Source: Allobosea robiniae
GTDB lineage: Bacteria; Pseudomonadota; Alphaproteobacteria; Rhizobiales; Beijerinckiaceae
DNA length: 64,000 nt
Assembly (NCBI RefSeq): GCF_900102525.1
Contig: NZ_FNBZ01000002.1
Coordinates: forward strand, 186,001 to 250,000
Reading direction: 5' to 3'
Part shown: positions 60,170 to 64,000 of the stretch, one piece after another
Position numbering within the stretch: position 1 is the first letter of the stretch
Layout of the letters: every line of letters starts with the position of its first letter
Program-made: the position numbers and the translations under genes
The notes under the pieces: model-generated
What the model was told of the DNA's origin: nothing
Database searches by the model: none
What the model saw: only the letters and a program-made list of their open reading frames with translations

Positions 60170-60330
60170 GCTGGCCCTGCGGCCTGACCATCTCTGATTG
60201 ACGTGCAAATCCGACGTTGTCCGGGTCTTGGCCATAACATCGCCCAGAAATGACCAAACCGGCTTCAGTCTGTGACCGCATTTGCACGGCCTGATACGGC
60301 TTCCATCGGCAAAACACAGGAGGATACTCC

Positions 60331-60690
60331 ATGCGAACCGCCATGATTGCCATCGGCACTGCTTTGATCGTCTCGGGCAGCGCGATGGCGCAAGCTCCGG
60401 CGTCGCCGACAGCACCGGCACAATCGGCTCCCTCCACTCAAAAGGAAACGACGATCAAGTCGATCAGCGTCGTCGACATGGACGCATTGCCGGCTGCCGC
60501 CCAGGAGCAGGTCAAGCAGCAATCGGCGGCGCAGCCGGCCGGACAGCTTCAGCAGATCCAGGCCACGATCGAAAACGAGCCGAAACTGAAATCGGCCCTT
60601 GCCGTGAAGGGCTTCACGTCCCGGGACGTGGTGATGGCCGCGCTCGACAGCGAGGGTGAACTGACCATCGTCGCGAAACGGGCGGCGTAA
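60331..60690 (+). CDS. Secreted protein of unknown function
   Basis: A protein of 119 residues with signal peptide [22 protein letters not shown] Pro/Ala/Ser-rich linker follows, then [23 protein letters not shown], a helix-rich stretch and [34 protein letters not shown]. No cysteine. This small-protein type occurs in related genomes without known role. It diverges from the dioxygenase gene over 257 bases and converges with the phosphoesterase. Confidence 0.65.
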   Translation: MRTAMIAIGTALIVSGSAMAQAPASPTAPAQSAPSTQKETTIKSISVVDMDALPAAAQEQVKQQSAAQPAGQLQQIQATIENEPKLKSALAVKGFTSRDVVMAALDSEGELTIVAKRAA

Positions 60691-60700
60691 GCGGGATCGG

Positions 60701-61384
60701 TCACCCCTCCCGGAGGATGCGGACGAGTTCCGCCTCGACCTCCGGGGGATGGCCGAGGGCTTCGAGCTTCGCGACCGTCGATTCGATGGGATAGTCGAAG
60801 CTGCGGAGTTCGAAGGCGCCATCCTGCCAGACCGCATAGCTTGGTCGGGGCTTGCCGCCGCGCGGCTGGCCGATGCTGCCGGGATTGACGACGGTCTTGT
60901 TCCCGATCCTCCGGATGAAGGGCATATGCGTGTGCCCGACCAGCAGCACGTCGGCATCGACGCTTTCCAGTTCGGCTGCCCAGCCATCCGCATCCTCCAG
61001 CAGGTAGCCGTAATGCGGGTCCGACGGCGTGGCGTGGACGAGCTGGAACCGGGTGCCCTCGCGCACGGCCTGGACGGCGAGCGGCAGCTCGCGCAGATAA
61101 AGCTTCTGCTCTTCGCTCAGCTTTGCCGAAGTATGGCGGCGCGTCGCCTCGGCGATGGCGCGGAATTTCGGCGTCCAGCGGCTGTCGTCGTCGAAGCCGA
61201 CGGCGTGGTCGTGGTTGCCCTGGATCGCGATATCGGCCCGGTCGCGGATGATCTCGACGACTTCGCGCGGCTGCGGGCCGAAATTGACCTGATCGCCCAG
61301 TACCCAGAGCTCGTCATAGGTCTCGGAGAACGCCCGGAGCGCATCGAGATTGCCGTGGATGTCGGAGATGATCGCGATCTTCAT
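60701..61384 (-). CDS. Metallophosphoesterase (YfcE/MJ0936-type)
   Basis: A 227-residue calcineurin-like phosphoesterase. The metal ligands are in IISDIHGNLDALRAF (Asp8, His10), WVLGDQVNFGP, IQGNHDHAVG and VGHTHMPFIRRIG. NPGSIGQPRGGKPRPSYAVW is the closing family block. It hydrolyses phosphodiesters of unknown identity. It lies on the same strand as LysE at 61447, which stops 62 bases before its start. Confidence 0.93.
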   Translation of the reverse strand: MKIAIISDIHGNLDALRAFSETYDELWVLGDQVNFGPQPREVVEIIRDRADIAIQGNHDHAVGFDDDSRWTPKFRAIAEATRRHTSAKLSEEQKLYLRELPLAVQAVREGTRFQLVHATPSDPHYGYLLEDADGWAAELESVDADVLLVGHTHMPFIRRIGNKTVVNPGSIGQPRGGKPRPSYAVWQDGAFELRSFDYPIESTVAKLEALGHPPEVEAELVRILREG

Positions 61385-61446
61385 GGGGCGGCTCGTCGAG
61401 GCTGTCGTCGATGGCCTATGCGGGCATGAACCACCGTCACCTCTGC

Positions 61447-62094
61447 TTAGGCCGGGCGCTTCGCAAAGGCGAGCCCGATCCCGAGTGCGACCATCGCGGC
61501 GCCCGAGCCTTCGCGCAGCCGGCGGACGAGGTTCGGCCGCGCCGCAGCACCCTGCCGGATGCGGCTGGCTGCGAACGCCACGCCGATATCGGCCAACGTG
61601 TTGAGGATGACAGAAACGAAGCCGAGCAACAGGAATTGCAGCGCGACATTTCCGGCGGACGAGTCCACGAATTGCGGGATGAAGGCGAGGAAGAACGCTG
61701 CCGTTTTCGGGTTGAGTGCTTCAACGATAGCGCCTTCCCGGAAAGCGCGCCGCGACCCGACCGGTGCGATGTCCTCACTCTGGATCAGGGCAGCGGCCGC
61801 ATCGCGACGGGCGATCTGGATGGTGCGGATGCCCAGCCAGACCAGATAGACGGCACCGATGAGCTTCAGCGCGGTGAAGAGCTCGGCGCTGGCCAGCACG
61901 ATCGCGGAGACGCCGAGCGCTCCGGCGAAGACATGAACCATGCCGCCGAGCCCGGTGCCGAAGCTCGACGCCATGCCCTCCGTGCGTCCGCCGGCCAGCG
62001 TGCGGGCGGCGACGTAGAATATGCCGGGGCCGGGTGTGATGGCGAGCAGAAGCGCTGCGACGAAGAAGAGGGCGAACTGGGTGGGATCAGGCAT
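61447..62094 (-). CDS. LysE-family exporter (third copy)
   Basis: A 215-residue membrane protein. FALFFVAALLLAITPGPGIFYVAARTLAGG is the first helix and motif; EALNPKTAAFFLAFIPQFV is the second block. It exports an amino acid or related metabolite. The start at 62094 fits. The PaiB-like gene upstream stops 31 bases before it on the same strand, so the two are likely one transcript. Confidence 0.93.
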   Translation of the reverse strand: MPDPTQFALFFVAALLLAITPGPGIFYVAARTLAGGRTEGMASSFGTGLGGMVHVFAGALGVSAIVLASAELFTALKLIGAVYLVWLGIRTIQIARRDAAAALIQSEDIAPVGSRRAFREGAIVEALNPKTAAFFLAFIPQFVDSSAGNVALQFLLLGFVSVILNTLADIGVAFAASRIRQGAAARPNLVRRLREGSGAAMVALGIGLAFAKRPA

Positions 62095-62125
62095 AGGGGC
62101 ACGTTTCCGGATTGAAGGTTGGGGC

Positions 62126-62749
62126 TCAGACCGGGATCAGCGTCGCGACATGGCGATCCATCGGGCGATCGCTTTCGGCAAGGCCTGCGGTCACGCCCGC
62201 GCGGTCGGCCGGGCTGCGGTTCTGGCTGAGCTTGCGTTTGCCTTCGAGCGTCGCGATCGGCATGCGCAGGCCGACGATGCCGCGCAACTGGGCCTGGACG
62301 AATTCCGCCGGCGCATCGGAGACGGCCCAGGGCGCAGCGCGTTCGCCCTCGTGCAGATTGGTGAGGCGCGTCACGACATCGAGCAACCGGGCGGGGTCGT
62401 CGAAGAACTCGACCGGGCCGGAGGCGTGGACCGTGACGTAATTCCAGGTCGGCACGACCTTGCCGGTCTCCTGCTTCAGCGCATACCAGCTTGGCGTGAC
62501 ATAGGCGTCGGGGCCGGAGAAGATGGCGAGGCCATTGCCGACCACGGGCGCGCGCCATTGCGGGTTCGCCCTAGCGAGATGTCCGTAGAGCACGCCATGC
62601 TCGCCCTCGGTCTCATCGATGAAGAGCGGCAGCGGCGTCGCGAGCGGACCCTCCGTCGTAGCGGTGATGAAGGTGGCGAGCCGGGCGGCCCGGATCGTGG
62701 CCAGAAGGCTGCCCCTGTCCTCGTCGCGAAAGGCCGGTGGGGTGTACAT
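62126..62749 (-). CDS. PaiB-family FMN-binding regulator
   Basis: A 207-residue protein of the PaiB (FMN-binding negative regulator) family: MYTPPAFRDEDRGSLLATIRAARLATFIT, ATPLPLFIDETEGEHGVLYGHLARANPQW, TWNYVTVHASGPVEFF and GIVGLRMPIATLEGKRKLSQNR. Bacillus PaiB influences sporulation and polyamine genes, but the mechanism is not firm. It diverges from a MocR regulator over 75 bases and is followed by LysE. Confidence 0.92.
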   Translation of the reverse strand: MYTPPAFRDEDRGSLLATIRAARLATFITATTEGPLATPLPLFIDETEGEHGVLYGHLARANPQWRAPVVGNGLAIFSGPDAYVTPSWYALKQETGKVVPTWNYVTVHASGPVEFFDDPARLLDVVTRLTNLHEGERAAPWAVSDAPAEFVQAQLRGIVGLRMPIATLEGKRKLSQNRSPADRAGVTAGLAESDRPMDRHVATLIPV

Positions 62750-62787
62750 GCGGGAACTCCTTGTGTCGGCGCTGTCATGCCTGCAAT

Positions 62788-62833
62788 CTGGACCGATCGG
62801 AATATCCAGTTCTGAAGGTTTTCTGTGGTCCAG
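62788..62833. promoter_or_regulatory. Inverted repeats between PaiB-like and MocR genes
   Basis: CTGGACC (62788-62794) matches GGTCCAG (62827-62833) and its core CTGGA also matches TCCAG at 62805-62809. The copies lie inside and at the edge of the 75-base divergent region and could be the MocR operator. Confidence 0.4.
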
Positions 62834-64000
62834 TTGGAAGGGCAGGGCATCGCCCGCCGGATCATCGCCGCGATCAAGCAGCGGATTCATGGCGGAGAGT
62901 ACCACCCCGGCGATCGCCTGCCGTCGAGCCGGGCGCTCGCCCTCGAATGGGGCGTGTCGCGCACCACGGTGACGGCCGCTTATGCGCAGCTGATCGGGGA
63001 AGGCTATCTGCTCAATCGCCCCGGCGCGCGTGCCGTCGTGGCGCGCGGGCTTGCCGCGGCGCCGATACCCAAGGTTGCTGCGCCTGCAAGCGAGCGGACT
63101 TTGTCCGACTTCGCCGAACGCCTGCTGGCCTTGCCCGCGCCGGCCCGGTTCCAGACCTATCGCGTCGCCGATCTCCGCTATGGCGACTTGAACGGGGCGG
63201 ATTTTCCGATGCTGCCCTGGCGCCGCGCGCTGAACCGCGCGAGCCTGCGCCGCACTGAGCGTCTGCGTTACAGCGACCCGCAGGGCTCGGCTCCGCTCAG
63301 GGCTGCTTTGCAGAGCTATCTGTGGCGCGCTCGCGGGATCAGCTGCGCGCCGGAACAGATCGTCGTCGTCAACGGCTCGCAGCAAGGCCTCGATCTCTGC
63401 GCCCGGTTGCTGCTCAATCCCAGCGATCGGTTCGTCATGGAGGACCCAGGCTACGTGCTGGCGCGGCATGCGTTCGCTGCCGCGGGCGGCGTGGCGGTCC
63501 CTGTCGCCGTCGATCGCGAAGGCATCCGGACGGATGGGCTGCCGGCAGCGCGATTAGCCTATGTCACGCCGTCCCATCAGTATCCGCTGGGCAGCGTGCT
63601 TTCGGCGGCGAGGCGACGGGCCTTGCTGGACTGGGCCGTCGAAGCCGGGGCCGTGATCGTCGAGGACGACTATGACGGCGAATACCGGCACGGCGTCGCG
63701 CCGATCCCGCCTCTCCAGACGTCGGCGCCTGATACGGTCATCTATCTCGGCACGGTCTCGAAGACGCTCTCGCCGACCCTGCGGCTCGGCTATCTCGTCG
63801 TGCCGCCCGATCTCTGCGGCGTCTTCGCGGAGGCCAAGCGCCTCACCGACCGGCACACACCGCTGCTGGAACAGGAGGCGCTGGCGGAATTTCTCGCCAG
63901 CGGTGGCTATGAGCGCCATATCCGCAGCATCCGCCGGCGCAATGCGGAGCGCCGGGCCGCGCTGTTGCAGGCTCTGGCGACGGAGTGCGGTTCGCGCCTG
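62825..64000 (+). CDS. MocR-family GntR regulator with aminotransferase domain, cut by window end
   Basis: An open frame of 392 codons that runs through the window end. It starts with GTG at 62825, 6 bases after GAAGG. Residues 1-75 are a GntR winged helix (GIARRIIAAIKQRIHGGEY, RLPSSRALALEWGVSRTTVTAAYAQL). The rest is a fold type I aminotransferase-like domain with VVNGSQQGLDLCARLLL, the Asp in VEDDYDGEY and the PLP lysine in GTVSKTLSPTLRLGY. MocR proteins bind PLP and often control nearby amine or vitamin B6 genes. It probably regulates the divergent PaiB-LysE pair. Confidence 0.95.
   Translation, partial: MVQLEGQGIARRIIAAIKQRIHGGEYHPGDRLPSSRALALEWGVSRTTVTAAYAQLIGEGYLLNRPGARAVVARGLAAAPIPKVAAPASERTLSDFAERLLALPAPARFQTYRVADLRYGDLNGADFPMLPWRRALNRASLRRTERLRYSDPQGSAPLRAALQSYLWRARGISCAPEQIVVVNGSQQGLDLCARLLLNPSDRFVMEDPGYVLARHAFAAAGGVAVPVAVDREGIRTDGLPAARLAYVTPSHQYPLGSVLSAARRRALLDWAVEAGAVIVEDDYDGEYRHGVAPIPPLQTSAPDTVIYLGTVSKTLSPTLRLGYLVVPPDLCGVFAEAKRLTDRHTPLLEQEALAEFLASGGYERHIRSIRRRNAERRAALLQALATECGSRL

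Overview
The window is 64 kb of GC-rich chromosomal DNA from an alphaproteobacterium, most likely a member of the Hyphomicrobiales (Rhizobiales) near Bosea, Chelatococcus or Methylobacterium. This placement is inferred from gene order and protein character: a thioredoxin reductase gene followed by an LsrB/VtlR-type LysR regulator, carA / yqeY / dnaG / rpoD in a row, carB next to greA, an ELM1-like protein, a DnaG without zinc ligands, and palindromic intergenic repeats of the type common in rhizobia. The DNA is mostly ordinary chromosome. I see no integrase, transposase, prophage, CRISPR array or recognisable defence system.

Layout. 1-3.5 kb: an effector-binding-domain protein cut by the window edge, then a leftward run of a metallo-beta-lactamase-fold hydrolase, a LysE exporter, a small secreted protein and a CAP-domain lipoprotein. 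4-8 kb: ffh, rpsP, rimM, a HAD phosphatase and trmD (protein targeting, ribosome and tRNA maturation). 8-14.5 kb: rhodanese-like protein, aspartate-type aminotransferase, DUF188 protein, crotonase, TctC-type binding protein, PQQ-type sugar dehydrogenase and a small SemiSWEET/DUF486 operon. 14.6-20 kb: lytic transglycosylase, RidA protein, leuB, msrP, methylguanine methyltransferase and an FMN reductase. 19.9-23.6 kb: a probable AbcR-type small RNA, its likely regulator LsrB/VtlR, trxB and an ELM1-like gene. 23.6-32.4 kb: Lrp, MarC, greA, carB, an MFS pump divergent from an ArsR repressor, and a methyltransferase. 32.5-41.6 kb: an AztD-like zinc protein behind a Zur-like box, GtrA, a two-gene operon of unknown function, a methyltransferase, a cyclopropane-synthase-like gene, an EamA exporter divergent from a LysR regulator, truncated haemoglobin, prephenate dehydrogenase and NIPSNAP. 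41.6-47.7 kb: carA, yqeY, dnaG, rpoD. 47.7-56.3 kb: ArsR plus AHSA1 pair, LysE, YjbQ, small proteins, MFS, glyoxalase, thioesterase, an 801-residue chemoreceptor and a CAT-anticodon tRNA. 56.3-64 kb: a DsbA-NhaA fusion, a second FMN reductase, a ring-cleaving dioxygenase, a phosphoesterase, and a PaiB-LysE pair divergent from a MocR regulator cut by the window end.

The most interesting region is 19.99-20.22 kb. On the minus strand it has a LysR-type palindrome, a -35/-10 pair with a 17-base spacer, two anti-Shine-Dalgarno stretches, stem-loops and a strong terminator with a seven-T tail. That is the architecture of an AbcR (alpha-r15) riboregulator, and it lies just beyond the lsrB/vtlR-like gene. 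Other points worth following are the Zur-like box before an orphan AztD gene, three inverted repeats in the ArsR/MFS divergent region, a zinc-ribbon membrane protein paired with a secreted protein of unknown function, and four copies of a two-hairpin repeat, one of them inside the rpsP-rimM-trmD operon.
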